This document shows, in pieces, positions 11,246-24,290 of a DNA stretch of 64,000 bases. This stretch comes from Agelaius tricolor (Eukaryota; Chordata; Aves; Passeriformes; Icteridae). The number at the start of each line of letters is the position of its first letter. Positions within the stretch are counted from its first letter, which is position 1. The translations under genes and the position numbers were made by a program. The notes beneath the pieces are model-generated. The model was not told the origin of the DNA. It worked only from the letters and a program-made list of their open reading frames with translations, and made no database searches. Location: the NCBI GenBank assembly GCA_023055355.1, contig JALJCS010000022.1:14136501-14200500 (forward strand). Direction: 5' to 3'.

Positions 11246-11559
11246 GGTTCTCTGCAGAGGGGAGCTGGGTCTGGCTCTGCGGCTCCCGGCTGGCTGGGGT
11301 GGGGATCCTGCCTGCTTTGATTCTGCTGATGACTCTGCCCCCACGCCATCATTTCGCTGCACGGCGTGGTTGCAGAGCTGTAATGGCTCTGTGTGGTGTG
11401 GGTTTGCTGCTGGGTGTGAGCTAATGAGCAGCTGGGGATCAGGCTCTGCTGGTCCCAGCGCTGGCACCGCGAGGCAGCGCCCGCCTGTGCCACCGAGCCC
11501 TGCCTGGGGCAGGTGACCCCTGGTGCTGCTGGCACAAAGGCACCACGGGCACCGATATC
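11246..11559. other. Unique GC-rich sequence
   Basis: Single-copy DNA between the short array and an AT-rich element. No supported feature. Confidence 0.5.
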
Positions 11560-11775
11560 TGTATCAGCAAGGCTTAAATAGGAATCCTCATGTTACTGCA
11601 GCCTCTCCAAACCCTAATTATTTATAATTTCCACAGTTGAACCTCTGTTGCTAAAGAAAAATTGAATTTTCCCAGCGGCGCGGAGGCTTGGCTGATGAGT
11701 CACGGCGCTTCGTTAGCTAATCTTAGAGCCACTGTGAATTACTCACTGGCTGCTGATACAGAGTAGGCTGAGAAA
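11560..11775. promoter_or_regulatory. Candidate regulatory element with AP-1 site
   Basis: Composition changes to AT-rich, with CCCTAATTATTTATAATTTC (about 11612-11631) and a perfect AP-1-type TGAGTCA at 11696-11702 beside a small CpG group (CAGCGGCGCGGAGG). The dense mixture of homeodomain-like and AP-1-like words in non-repetitive DNA suggests an enhancer or conserved element. This is inference from motif content only. Confidence 0.25.
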
Positions 11776-12131
11776 ATGCTCCTTTGGAGTGGATAATTTT
11801 GGAATTTGGGTCTCTTCCCTGGCAGGAGAGGGTGTGAGTGTGCGGGGGTTCAAAGCCATTATGTGGGTGCATGCTGGTCTCCCAAGGGGATCCTAACACA
11901 TAAAAAACTCAGAGCCTGGGCTGCTTTCTCCAGTCAGATCCATGGGTGAATTTCAGTGTGTGAGGATGTTTTAAATTTGGAAATAACTCACTGTGAATCT
12001 GTGCTGAATCAGATGGGTCAGGTAGTTGGGGTAATGGCCCTGGTGAGAGAGGTCTGGGGAGGACAGGGTTTATTCTGGGAGCATTAAATGTTGAAGTTGG
12101 TAATGGGGGAGCACAAAAGTGAGTTTGGGGT
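11776..12131. other. Unique sequence, nothing recognised
   Basis: Single-copy DNA leading into a CR1 3' end. Part of it may be diverged CR1, but I cannot align it by eye. Confidence 0.45.
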
Positions 12132-12226
12132 GGGATCCTTGGGGGTGTCCCATGCAGGGCCTGGAGATGGACTTGATGATCCTTGTGGCTCCCATCCACT
12201 GCAGGAGATTCTATGATTCTATGAAT
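12132..12226 (+). mobile_element. CR1 LINE 3' end, sense
   Basis: Contains GGGGGTGTCCCATGCAGGGC, GATGGACTTGATGATCCTTG, then the diagnostic CR1 terminus AGATTCTATGATTCTATGAA. Orientation is therefore plus. It is a short 5'-truncated copy of about 95 bases with no coding potential. Confidence 0.95.
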
Positions 12227-12875
12227 TCTGTAGTTTTTTGATTTTCTCTGGAGTTGATGTTTTCTTTCAAAGTCTCCCAAAAAGGTGTGTGTCTGAGAAG
12301 CAAGATCACACATGTTCTCTGTGAAATGTCCCTGTTCCCCCTGGAAAACATGATGGGGCCATGAACCTGAAATCCCTGAGTGCCCCCTGGCCAGGCACAG
12401 GTCCCTGTGGGCAGCACCTGCCAGGCTCTGGCAGCCACAGGGCAATGCCCATGGGCAGCTGTCAAACTGCAGGACCTTTCAGGACCCTTTGGGGTGGTGG
12501 GAGGCATTTCCTGGGGGAGCAGCAGGGAATTATTCCTGCTACTATAATGATTTTTATCTTTCTTTTTATTATGGCTTATGTGTATGTGCACCAAAAATTC
12601 CATCAGCATTTTCCCAAGTGGTTGTTCCCACCATGGCTTGAACTAACAAAGTTTATTACAGGTAATTTTTCTCCCTGGTGCCAGACGCTGTCAGCTGCTG
12701 ATTTGTGCTGCCAGCTCGGCCTCAGGGGATGGTCCCTGACACATGAAACAGCTCTTGGTATGATAATTGCAGCAATTTCAAGAAACAGGAGTAGGGGTCT
12801 GGGCAGGAATTGCCTTTGGGAACATCTGTTTCACTTTTCTGTCTATGACCTCCTTCTGAAAGCATCTTTTCAATT
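12227..12875. other. Unique sequence, nothing recognised
   Basis: Single-copy DNA with a 186-codon plus frame (12361-12921) that includes the lysine run from the A-tract. No family is recognised and the frame is probably chance. Confidence 0.5.
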
Positions 12876-12890
12876 AAAAAAAAAAAAAAA
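12876..12890. repeat. A-homopolymer, 15 bp
   Basis: A run of 15 A following CAATT. There is no AATAAA immediately upstream and no recognisable retrocopy, so I list it only as a homopolymer. Confidence 0.9.
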
Positions 12891-12979
12891 GCTTATTCAG
12901 TATAACCCAGTCTTGGAGTGACTCACAAATGGCTGTGAGAGCTACACAAGTGCAGCTTGTCCTGTGCAAATGGTGGGCA

Positions 12980-13128
12980 GAGGATCAGGCGCTGCCCAGG
13001 GAGGTTTGGAGCCCCCATTCCTGGAGGTGTCCAAGCAGTAACTGGGCATGGGCTGAGCGCCAGCGAGGGCATTGCTCACAGATGGTGTTGGGGCTCTTTT
13101 CCAGCCTCAGGGATTCTGGGATTCTAGG
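12980..13128 (+). mobile_element. CR1 LINE 3' fragment, sense
   Basis: Shows the CR1 order GCTGCCCAGGGAGGTTTGGA, CCATTCCTGGAGGTGTCCAA, GATGGTGTTGGGGCTCTTTT, CCAGCCTCAGG, ending in GGATTCTGGGATTCTAGGA, a mutated ATTCTATG terminal repeat. It is more diverged than the 12.1-kb copy. Confidence 0.88.
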
Positions 13129-15539
<2,411 letters not shown>

Positions 15540-16400
15540 TAAATGAACTAGAAATCTAGTTATGCTGTAGAAATTGGGCATTTCAGACATTTTGTTTTGG
15601 CCTTTCAATTTCAGTTTTTAGGCCTTGTTAACTGAATGCATGTACTGGCAATAATTTGTTGCAATGTTTACAGTTGTCTCTATCAGACTGTTCTGGCCAG
15701 GTCCAGCTGCAGAGGCAGCACAGTCCCCTGTGCTGGGGGAGCCCAGCAGCCCTGGGTTGGATCTCACCCCAGAGGAGATCCTGATAGGTGGAGGGAGAGA
15801 AAAAGGAAGCTGGAGAGGCTGGAGGGCAGCAGGGGAAAGAGTCTGTGCTTCCCCAGGGAGGAGACAAATGATGGGTTTTATATGCGCTTTGAGTTTCCCT
15901 TTGACGGACTCGTCTCTCTCCCTTCTCAGACATGAAGATGGGAAGTGAATGTCTCTTTGAGACACAGGTTTTAGCTGGGTGGCTTCATTGTGGGTGTCAG
16001 GACTGAGGGGAAGAATGCAGTGAGATATTGGAGTTCTGAGCACCGGCAGTGCTGGTTCCCTCATGACACATTCAGAGGGGGCTCAGGCAGCACAGAAAGG
16101 AGCTGTGCAGCAGAAATCCTTGCCTGCATTCACTGGAGATCCTCCGAGTGCACGGAGGGCAAGGGGTCCCGCGGGGTGCTGAGCTGGGCTCCCCTCGATC
16201 CTCAGATCTTTTTGTGAGGTCTGGAGGATGTGGCCAGGAGCCCCTTCCTGGGGGAACGTGGTCCTGCTGGGACATGCCCGAGCACAGGTGCTGCTGCAGG
16301 GTGTCAGGGCACCACGGGCAGGCCCTAACCGAGCTGCCAACCACCGGCAACCTGTGCCCGGCCACGGAAACCTGACGCTCCTCAGAGAGGGAATGCGGTG
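15540..16400. other. Unique sequence with a short palindrome
   Basis: Single-copy DNA. A 16-base imperfect-centre palindrome AACTAGAAATCTAGTT lies near 15546-15561. Frames up to 148 codons without recognisable motif. Confidence 0.5.
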
Positions 16401-16660
16401 CAGAACTAAATTTAGATGCTGTTGCTTGGGGAGCGCGGTAAATGACAGCAGCGAGCTGCTGCTCCACGTGCAGCCCGTGCCGGGCTCCTCCGGGGCAGCT
16501 CAGCCAGCGGGAAATCCCGCTGGAACCATCAGGGTGACACGAGCAGCAGCCAGATGGAGCCCCATAAATCACGGGGCCCAGGGAGAGCAGGCCCCTTCGG
16601 TAAATGGCGAGCAGGAGGGAGCTGCCGGCGGCTGCCGGGCACACAGGGAGCTGCCAGGCC
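16401..16660. promoter_or_regulatory. CpG-moderate segment with E-box CACGTG
   Basis: GC-rich non-repetitive DNA with several CpG and one perfect E-box CACGTG near 16465, preceded by AACTAAATTTAGATGCTGTT. It might be regulatory, but nothing else supports that. Confidence 0.15.
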
Positions 16661-16798
16661 CTGCCGGTGTCGGTGCCAGTGTCGGTGCCTGTGCCTGTGC
16701 CTGTGCCGGTGCCTGTGCCTGTGCCCGTGCCGGTGCCGGTGCCTGTGCCCATGCTGGTGCCCATGCTGGTGCCCATGCTGGTGCCCATGCCCATGCCA
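16661..16798. repeat. GTGCCT/GTGCCG hexamer array
   Basis: Six-base periodicity of GTGCCN hexamers. It turns into 12-mers GTGCCCATGCTG (three copies) and GCCCAT at the right end. Frames through it are alanine/cysteine-, valine/proline- or histidine/arginine-repeated and are not genes. Confidence 0.95.
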
Positions 16799-17733
16799 GG
16801 CTCGCTCTCGGTGATCCGCAGGCTCCGCAGGCAGCGCCGGCCGGGCGGGTCCCGCACAGGGACTGGGCTGGGTGACTCTCCCACTCTCCCTGGCCGGAAC
16901 ACAGACAGTCAATGGCTGTGTATATCGGGAATTAACAAACGAGGCTGCCGGCTGGCTGTGCTCCAGGCCAGCTGGGAGCTCCACCTTGGTCCCAAAACTT
17001 TCTAAGGTCCTAACCAGGAAACCTCCTAACCTTGAGCAAATGATTCCCTGCCTTTCTTGTGCTTCTGTTTCTTTTGCCCTGTTTGCCACTCGCTGTGCAG
17101 ATTGCAGCTGGCCGGGGTTTGGGGGCTGTGAATCAAGCAGTATTTGAGCTGAAGCACACACAGGATCTGTTTCATGACCTGGTCGTGTTTTCTAGGGAGT
17201 TTTCTGGCTGGGAGGGTTGTGCCACACCCAGCAGTGCAGGGGTGCAGTGCAGCTGTCCTGGACCAACTTGGGCAGCTCCAGCAGGAATGCCCCACATCCC
17301 CACGTGAACACGGTCTGAGATGGAGTCAGTGATGGCAGGTGCTGCAGGCACAGGAATCTTTTGAAAGGGAACAGAAAATCTCCTCTCTCAGTGCTGCCCA
17401 CCTGAGCACTGCTCCAGCAGTAATGAGCTGGGATGTGCTGACAGCCAGGCTGATGAGAGGTGCATAAGCTGCTAGCAGGACATCCTTCCTGATGTGCCAT
17501 GGCTGGAAATCCATTTGCTCCAGTGTAATCTGCCTTTGCTAGCAGGGATGGGTTTCCTAATAGTGGTTTTCAGCCTGGAGAAGTGGAATGAGTGGGGTTT
17601 GAGCAGCTGTGGCTGTCCATCCATCACACGTCCACATGGTACCTCAGTAGCTGGCTCCCAGGGACTCTTCTTGTGTTCTGTCAGTCTGAGTCCCTCTGAG
17701 CACTGGTTGGTGGCACCCCAGGACATCTCCATG
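16799..17733. other. Unique sequence, no gene recognised
   Basis: Single-copy DNA with frames up to 133 codons. No CR1, RNA or domain recognised. Confidence 0.5.
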
Positions 17734-18675
17734 CTATAAATCCAGCTGGTGATATGTGGGGCTATGCAGGAGGATGGAGTGGCTGCCCTGCCGCTGAGTC
17801 ACACCAGGTGCAGCTCTGGGATCTGGGCCCTGACCCCTCCCAGAGCAATCAAACCTCGCCCAGAGGGAGCAGAGTTCTTCTCCCACCAGTCTTAACCTCT
17901 TCAGGTGCTGCACAGACAAGTCCTGCTGCCCTGACTGGCAATAAGGAGGGCAAGGAGGGGCTGCCTGGCTGGAGGCAGCTGGTGGGAGCAGGAACGGGGG
18001 CTCTTGCCTCAGGCTGGGTGGAAGCTGCACCCCGGGGTCTGCATCAGAGCCCCCCAGCTGTGGGGCAGGTGGCCTGGGGATGCCATGGGGCATGGGGCAC
18101 GGGGAGGAACCCTGGGAGTTTGTGTCCAAAGAGGCAATGGCGCCACAGAGCAAACGCAGCTCAGCAGAGACACGGCCCATCTGGAAAGGGAAACTGTGTT
18201 CACAAACAGGGTATTCAGGCAAACAGAAAAGCATCAGCTGTGTGTGACAGGAAGGCCAGGGATGAGCCACCTGAGCTAATGCTCCATAAAGCTCTAGCCA
18301 AGAACTCGGTATCCACCAGGGTCCGTGCTCCTGCTTGGGACTCAGCCCTGGGAATCTTGGCCGGGAAGGTTCCAAGGGGGAAAGTGTTACTCTCTTTAGT
18401 TCTTTGAGTCCGTAGAGGAGAAGTTTCATAAAGCTGAGGACCACACTTGAGAGCTGATCTCTGCTGGATCTGAATCTGATGGGCAATATGTTCCTGGCCA
18501 CTACTGCAGGAAGGCTGTGCAGCCACTTGCTGGCTGTGTTATGTTCCCTGTCATCTATGGGAAGCACAGGTCTTAGGCTTAAGAAAAGGAATTGGAAAAG
18601 AAAAAAAAAGACATTTCTATGCATCAATAATACAAAGTTTTCCTTTGAAGGGATCCAAGCAGTGGCCTCTGTCAT
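17734..18675 (-). other. Unassigned 313-codon open frame in unique DNA
   Basis: The longest ATG-started frame that does not cross a tandem array. Residues about 22-38 form a hydrophobic phenylalanine/leucine-rich stretch, but that stretch is encoded by an A/T-rich tract (about 18560-18612). The rest is proline- and serine-rich with no motif I recognise. The base at -3 is C, a weak start context. Competing frames of 217 and 91 codons lie on the other strand. It may be chance in GC-rich DNA, or a lineage-specific transcript. Confidence 0.1.
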
Positions 18676-19171
18676 CTGCTTTGAAAGGGAAGCTTTCCTT
18701 CCTCAAGCAAGCAGTGGATCCCAGGCTCCCACTCCCACCCTGAGGGCAGGGCGCTGGCTGGGCTGGCTGGGGGTCCCCAGGCCAGCACAGCAGCTCTGCC
18801 TCAGTGGCCACGCTGCTGCTTCCAGCTGGGGTCCCCAGGATTGACCTCACACCTGGAGCACGCTCCTCTGGGCTGCTGGAATAGGGAGCCCATTATTTAT
18901 CTGGTGGTGCTCTTATCTGGGGCTGTCTCACAGCACCCTGTGTGCTTTGGGTGACTCATGGCTGCACTGCAACAGACAAAGGGAATTAAAAGGACAAACA
19001 GGAGGTGGTAACCCATGTGTGAATGGGGAGAGGAAAGGAGAGTTTGCTGACCAGGCAGGGTGAGTGCCAGGGTGATAGGAATGAGCCTGTGCTTGTTCTG
19101 CATCTGGATGAGACAGCTCAAGAATTCAAGGATTTTTTTTAATATTCTGTGTCCTTTTCTTTTTCCCCTGC
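18676..19171. other. Unique sequence, nothing recognised
   Basis: Single-copy DNA, with short GGCTG-rich wording at 18750-18775. No supported feature. Confidence 0.5.
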
Positions 19172-19200
19172 TTTTTTTTTTTTTTTTTTTTTTTTTTTTT
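19172..19200. repeat. T-homopolymer, 29 bp
   Basis: A run of about 29 T preceded by CTTTTCTTTTTCCCCTGC. It could be the A-tail of a minus-strand retrocopy, but there is no AATAAA near the expected place and no recognisable parent sequence. Confidence 0.9.
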
Positions 19201-20705
19201 CATGAGATTTGAGGTTTCGTCTGTCCAGGAACTCAGTATGGAAACTATAAATAGCTGTGACAGGCTCTGAAAGCTGAGCAAGTGAAAGCAGAGGAGATTT
19301 ATGGCTGGGCTGGTTAAACCCTTGGCTGCTTGTGAGCACTGCCTGTATTGCAGTGCTGTAAAGCCACCCAGGAGGAGCTGAGGAGCTGCATTCTGTGCAG
19401 CTCCAGGGATGCAGTCCAGGGACAAACCATGCACTGACACTCGAGCTCGCTCCTTCTCCACCTGTGAAAGGTGGGGGCTGGCCACCATTCCCAGTACTCA
19501 CACTCCAGAATCCAGAGGTCAAGAGCAGGCTTTGACATCTCTGTTTGGCCTGGTGGGGACAAGTTTTGTGCTTATCACACGTGTGCACTGCCTGCTGCAC
19601 AGGCTGTGATTTGTTTCCCATGGAGAGGTGGCTGCTGGGGGGATCCATGGGATCCTCCTGGTGCCTGGCACAGCTCTTGGGGCCAAGGCCCTGCCCCCTG
19701 CTCTGCTCCTTGCCCATCTCTGTCCCTGCAGTGATGGGGAGCATGGCCGGGGTGCTCAGCCATGGCTCACCCTCCACTGCAGAACAGGGGACCTGAAGTC
19801 TGAGTCATTCTCTCTGCAAATTCATCAGTTACACACAGAAATGTCTGTTTCAAAATAGGCTGTGGGCACTCAGAAAGGGAAGGGACTGTCTTTTATGTAG
19901 TTGTTTGTTTATTCATGCATGGGGTTTATTTGCTCCTGGGTTTATCCCAGGCCATAACCACCCTGTTTGTTGCCATTTGCCATCAGGTGTTATATTTAGC
20001 CACTCGTATGTGATGGCAAATACATGTGGCTACTGCTTCCAGCCGTGGCAAGTCCTGTTTCTAAACACCACAGGGCCTGGAGATGTACGAGGGTATTGGA
20101 AATACTGTGGTTTGGGGGAAAGCTGCAGCACTGCCTTTCACTAGTGAGTTTCCATGTCTCCTGTTTGGGGCTCAGTGATCTGCCATAGCAATTCCTGAGC
20201 AGCCTGGAACTGGACCTGACGTCACTTGGCTGCTGGGGTTCAAAGGACACACTTTCAAAGGACATCAAAAGAGAGATTTTTCTAGCAATAAAAACCAGAG
20301 TAACCATCCCTCTCCACAGTACCAGGAATGCGAGAGCGGAGTGTTTGCTTTCCTTGGGATTAGTTTTCCATACTGCTAGGATGTGTAAACAGACACACCA
20401 GGCACCTGGGCCAAGTGTGACCGTCCCACTGCTGAGCCCACGTGTGCTCTGCACACTCAGCTTGGCATCTGCTTCATGCCAAGCCACCAGCGTGCATGAA
20501 GTTATAGAATAACCCAAAAGGCATGGGAAGCTGGTATTTATGAGCCCTGAGGCTGCTCACCCACGTGTGACACTGGCTGTGCTGCAGAGCTGTGCACCAG
20601 ACCCTCCTGCCTGGGCAGAGACTCAGGGCTGGGGACCCAGAGCTGGGGCAGAAGCAGCCTGTGCCAGCACAGCCTCCCCATGCTGCACCTCTGTGCTGGT
20701 GGGAA
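19201..20705. other. Unique sequence, no gene recognised
   Basis: Single-copy DNA. A TATAAATAG word lies near 19246-19254, without other promoter features. Frames up to 212 codons on the minus strand (19139-19777) overlap others in the same region and run into the T tract as polylysine. Confidence 0.5.
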
Positions 20706-20749
20706 TCATAATGATAATGATAATGATGATGATAATAATAATAATAATA
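20706..20749. repeat. (ATG/ATA)n trinucleotide microsatellite
   Basis: Mixed ATAATG, ATGATG and pure ATA trinucleotides (five ATA units at the right end). Confidence 0.95.
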
Positions 20750-21280
20750 GCACCCAGCAGTTTTTATTGACAGGCCACATACAAATGCAAGTGTCAGTAT
20801 GTTTAGAACTCGTAGAAGAAATGTTCTTCTCATAGAGTATTGTAACCCTTTGGAATTCACGTACGGAGAAGATTTAAGCACATAGCTTTGCTAGAATGAA
20901 AATAAAATCTTTGGCAGGATCACTGTGTGTCCATTTATAGCATCTGTGGCTGTGCAGGCTCTGGCCAGTTGTATCTGCATAACCAAAGAGTGCCCACCGG
21001 GGCGAACAGGATGGGCAGGGCATGGGAGCAGGGTGGGCAGGGAGCCAGGTCTGGCTGGGGCAGCTCAGGCCACAGGCTCGCTTGAAACACAGCCCATCCT
21101 CAGGCAAGCTGTAGGTTAAAGACCAGGGAAATCGTTGGGTCATGGCTTTTTGGTAAGGGTGAAAGGAGAAAAAGGAAAAAACCCAACTGCGTTATTTCTG
21201 GTCACTCACCTCCATGGCATTTACAGCCTGGGAATGGCTGCACGGCCAAGCACGCCCCAGAGCAGCCTCTGCCCCCGCCC
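20750..21280. other. Unique sequence, nothing recognised
   Basis: Single-copy DNA between two trinucleotide tracts. No supported feature. Confidence 0.5.
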
Positions 21281-21357
21281 CATCACCATCCTCATCCTCA
21301 TCCTTATCATCATCCTCCTCTCCTCCTCCTCCTCTCCTCCTCCTCCTTCTCCTCCCC
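21281..21357. repeat. (CAT)n/(CTC)n pyrimidine-rich trinucleotide tract
   Basis: CATCAC and CATCCT units grade into CTCCTCCTC with occasional TCTC shifts. The tract is polypyrimidine on the plus strand. Translated minus-strand frames give arginine/glutamate and aspartate/glutamate runs that are artefacts. Confidence 0.95.
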
Positions 21358-22026
21358 ATGAGCCGCTCCTGCTGGGCACACCGAGTGCTGTGGAGAAGGA
21401 GGGAGCCTGACTGCTCCTTCCCCAAGGAGGGTTGTACTTTCAGTGAAGTCATTGGTTTTGTTACAAAAAAAAAGGAATAGTTCTGCTGTTCTGCTTTTGT
21501 CCACAGTCCATCCCATAAAAATATCCAACTGATATACAGGAGACTATGGCTAAACATGTCCAGAGTTGTGTGACACATCAAAGCCCCCTTTGGGAAAGGA
21601 CGGATGTTCCGAGGGCTCCCCACAGCCCTGTCAGCTCCTTGGCCTCTCAGGTTCCTTTAGCCCCGTTGTGAGGGGGGACAGACACCCACGAGGCACACAG
21701 GAGGCTCCAGCTCGTGTCAAGCTTCAAGAAATTTCAATAAATAAAAAGAAAAGTTTGGGAAATCCACAGGCTTCCCAGGGTGACCAGCTCAGCCCTGGCA
21801 AGAGCCCAGCTGAACCCACCAGGACAGGGCACAGTGCTGTCCCTACCCCAGTACACAGCCTGGCACTGGCACTGCTGCAGACTGGGGAGACTGGCATTAC
21901 ATTTCTGAAACTAAACACACTTTGGGCTTCAAACGGTGAAATGCTCCTTGTGCCTCCAGCTGGCAGCTCTGCAGCCCTGGGTGGTGGCAGAGGGGACAGA
22001 GCGGGGCCCCCGGTGCTGCCTGTGCC
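21358..22026. other. Unique sequence, nothing recognised
   Basis: Single-copy DNA. Frames extending from the next array begin here (for example the 336-codon frame from 21566), but their unique parts show no motif. Confidence 0.5.
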
Positions 22027-22551
22027 CCACAGCACAGACAGACCCACAGCACAGACAGACCCACAGCACAGCACAGACAGACCCACAGCACAGACAGACT
22101 CACAGCACAGCACAGACAGACCCACAGCACAGCACAGACCCACAGCACAGACAGACAGACCCACAGCACAGACAGACAGACCCACAGCACGGACAGACCC
22201 ACAGCATGGACAGACCCACAGCATGGACAGACAGACCCACAGCACAGACAGCCAGACCCACAGCACAGCCAGACCCACAGCACGGACAGACCCACAGCAC
22301 GGACAGACAGACCCACAGCACGGACAGACAGACCCACAGCACAGACAGACAGACAGACCCACAGCACGGACAGACCCACAGCACGGACAGACAGACCCAC
22401 AGCACAGACAGACCCACAGCACAGCACAGACAGACCGACCCGCAGCACGGACAGACCCACAGCACAGCCAGCCAGACCCACAGCACAGACCCACAGCACA
22501 GACAGACCCACAGCACGGACAGACAGACCCACAGCACGGACAGACCCACAG
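22027..22551. repeat. CACAGCACAGACAGACC minisatellite, 17-21-bp units
   Basis: About 27-30 units of CACAGCACAGACAGACC. Length varies by insertion of an extra ACAG or loss of a dinucleotide, and CAG/CGG/TGG changes occur at the middle position. Long cysteine/glycine/valine- and threonine/proline/glutamine-rich frames on both strands are by-products. Confidence 0.97.
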
Positions 22552-23190
22552 CCCTGCAGGAGCCCTGGGGGGCTGAGGTCGTGCTGGGCCTGGTGCTGCT
22601 TCCACTGTGCTGCATTTATTGTCCCAGCCACCCCTTGCGTTCAGCTTGTCTCAGGAGCCATTAACAGAGTGTGATTGATACAGCTGTGCTTTGGGTGTGC
22701 AGTAAGCACCCAGCTGAAGGCCTAAACCGGGATTCCTGTGGAACCAGGGAGTCCAAAAACTGCTCATAGGCCACGTGGAAAGGCCAGGGTGGACCCAGAG
22801 CCCGGATCAGATTGAGGGGTTGGCTTTGCACTCTTCAGGAGCCCTTTATTTCCTCCTGGCCTCCTGCCTCCTCTTCCCATCCATAACATAAAATGTTTTG
22901 AAGAGGGAAAAGGTGATCCAGTTCACCTCATCTCAGTGAAGTTGTTGTTTACAAGTACAGAGACAAGACGGCTGCATGGAAGGGTCCCAAAACTCCAGTT
23001 CCTTGCAATAAAAATAGAATTTAGGGGACTTGCTGTGTAAAGTTGTTTTTGATAGCTATAAAAAGAAAATGGAAATGTTTCCCTTTGGTATATCTACATC
23101 CTTCCCACTAAATAAGTGATTTCCTTCTCTCCTTGCTGATTAGGAAGCTCTCCTCTGGAGGTTGGCTTTGATGTCTCAGGAAAAGAAAAA
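22552..23190. other. Unique sequence, nothing recognised
   Basis: Single-copy DNA with an AT-rich portion at 22870-23110. No frame of note. Confidence 0.5.
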
Positions 23191-23230
23191 TCAAATTAGC
23201 AAATCTACAGGAAAGAATTAGCATGGCCCC
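23191..23230 (+). pseudogene. Probable U6 snRNA pseudogene fragment
   Basis: The block AATTAGCATGGCCCC preceded by CTACAGGAAAGA resembles the central region of U6 snRNA (the ACAGAGA box followed by GATTAGCATGGCCCC). The invariant ACAGAGA is broken to ACAGGAA. The U6 5' stem-loop and the segment after GCCCC are not recognisable, so at most about 40 bases remain. U6 retrocopies are common in vertebrate genomes. The match is short enough that chance cannot be excluded. Confidence 0.45.
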
Positions 23231-23385
23231 ATTCCCTGGGCCTGGAATGAGGGATTAACCCTCTGACTGATTCCTGCTGGCTTCAAGCAGGCCAAGGAAA
23301 CAGGAGTGCAGTTGGCTTAGAGCTGCCCAAGGCCAGAACACTGGGGCAGTCAGGGATACACCACTGCCCCAAGCCATGGCCCATG
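23231..23385. other. Unique spacer before array
   Basis: Short single-copy stretch with no supported feature. Confidence 0.5.
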
Positions 23386-24290
23386 TGTGCATCCCCCTGC
23401 ACACCTGCACATCCTGCACATCCCCCTGCTCATCCCCCTGCAGACCCTGCTGAGGGCAGCCTGAGAGTCCCCCTGCACACCCCCCTGCACATCCCCTGCA
23501 CACCCCCCTGCACATCCCCCTGCACATCCCCCTGCACACCTGCACACCCTGCACATCCCCCTGCACACCTGCACACCTGCACATCCCCCTGCACATCCCC
23601 TGCACACCTGCACACCCTGCACACCCTGCACACCCTGCACACCTGCACATCCTGCACATCCCCCTGCACACCCTGCACACCCTGCACATCCCCCTGCACA
23701 TCCCCCTGCACACCCTGCACACCCTGCACACCCTGCACACCCCCCGCACATCCCCCTGCACACCTGCACACTCCCCTGCACACCTGCACACCCTGCACAT
23801 CCCCCTGCAGACCCTGCTGAGGGCAGCCCGAGAGTCCCCCTGCACACCCTGCACATCCCCTGCACATCCCCCTGCACACCTGCACACCCTGCACACCTGC
23901 ACATCCTGCACATCCCCCTGCACACCCTGCACACCCTGCACACCCTGCACACCTGCACATCCTGCACATCCCCCTGCACACCCTGCACACCCTGCACATC
24001 CCTCTGCACATCCCCCTGCACACCTGCACACCTGCACACCCTGCACACCTGCATACCTGCACATCCCCCTGCAGACCCTGCTGAGGGCAGCCCGAGAGTC
24101 CCCCTGCACATCCCCCTGCACATCCCCCTGCACACCTGCACACCCTGCACATCCCCCTGCACATCCCCCTGCACACCCTGCACACCCTGCACACCCCCCG
24201 CACATCCCCCTGCACACCTGCACACTCCCCTGCACACCTGCACACCCTGCACATCCCCCTGCAGACCCTGCTGAGGGCATCCTGAGCCCC
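23386..24290. repeat. CCTGCACA minisatellite with higher-order repeats, 905 bp
   Basis: Basic units are CCTGCACACC, CCTGCACATCCCC and CACCTGCACA (10-13 bp). The landmark CAGACCCTGCTGAGGGCA occurs four times, at 23441, 23808, 24072 and 24262, three times followed by GCCTGAGAGTCC or GCCCGAGAGTCC. The roughly 85 bases before the second and fourth landmarks look the same (both contain CACCCCCCGCACATCC and CACACTCCCCTGC). This shows that multi-unit blocks were duplicated. Frames of 145-363 codons on both strands are cysteine/glycine/valine- or histidine/proline-rich by-products. Confidence 0.97.

Noticed and set aside
12876..12890. A-run as a retrocopy tail
   Set aside because: No polyadenylation signal just upstream and no recognisable parent sequence.
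17575..17740. Possible CR1 fragment beginning AGCCTGGAGAAGTGG
   Set aside because: Only the first 12-15 bases resemble CR1 and the following sequence does not continue the family order.
19172..19200. T-run as the tail of a minus-strand processed pseudogene
   Set aside because: No AATAAA at the expected distance and the adjoining sequence matches no gene I recognise.
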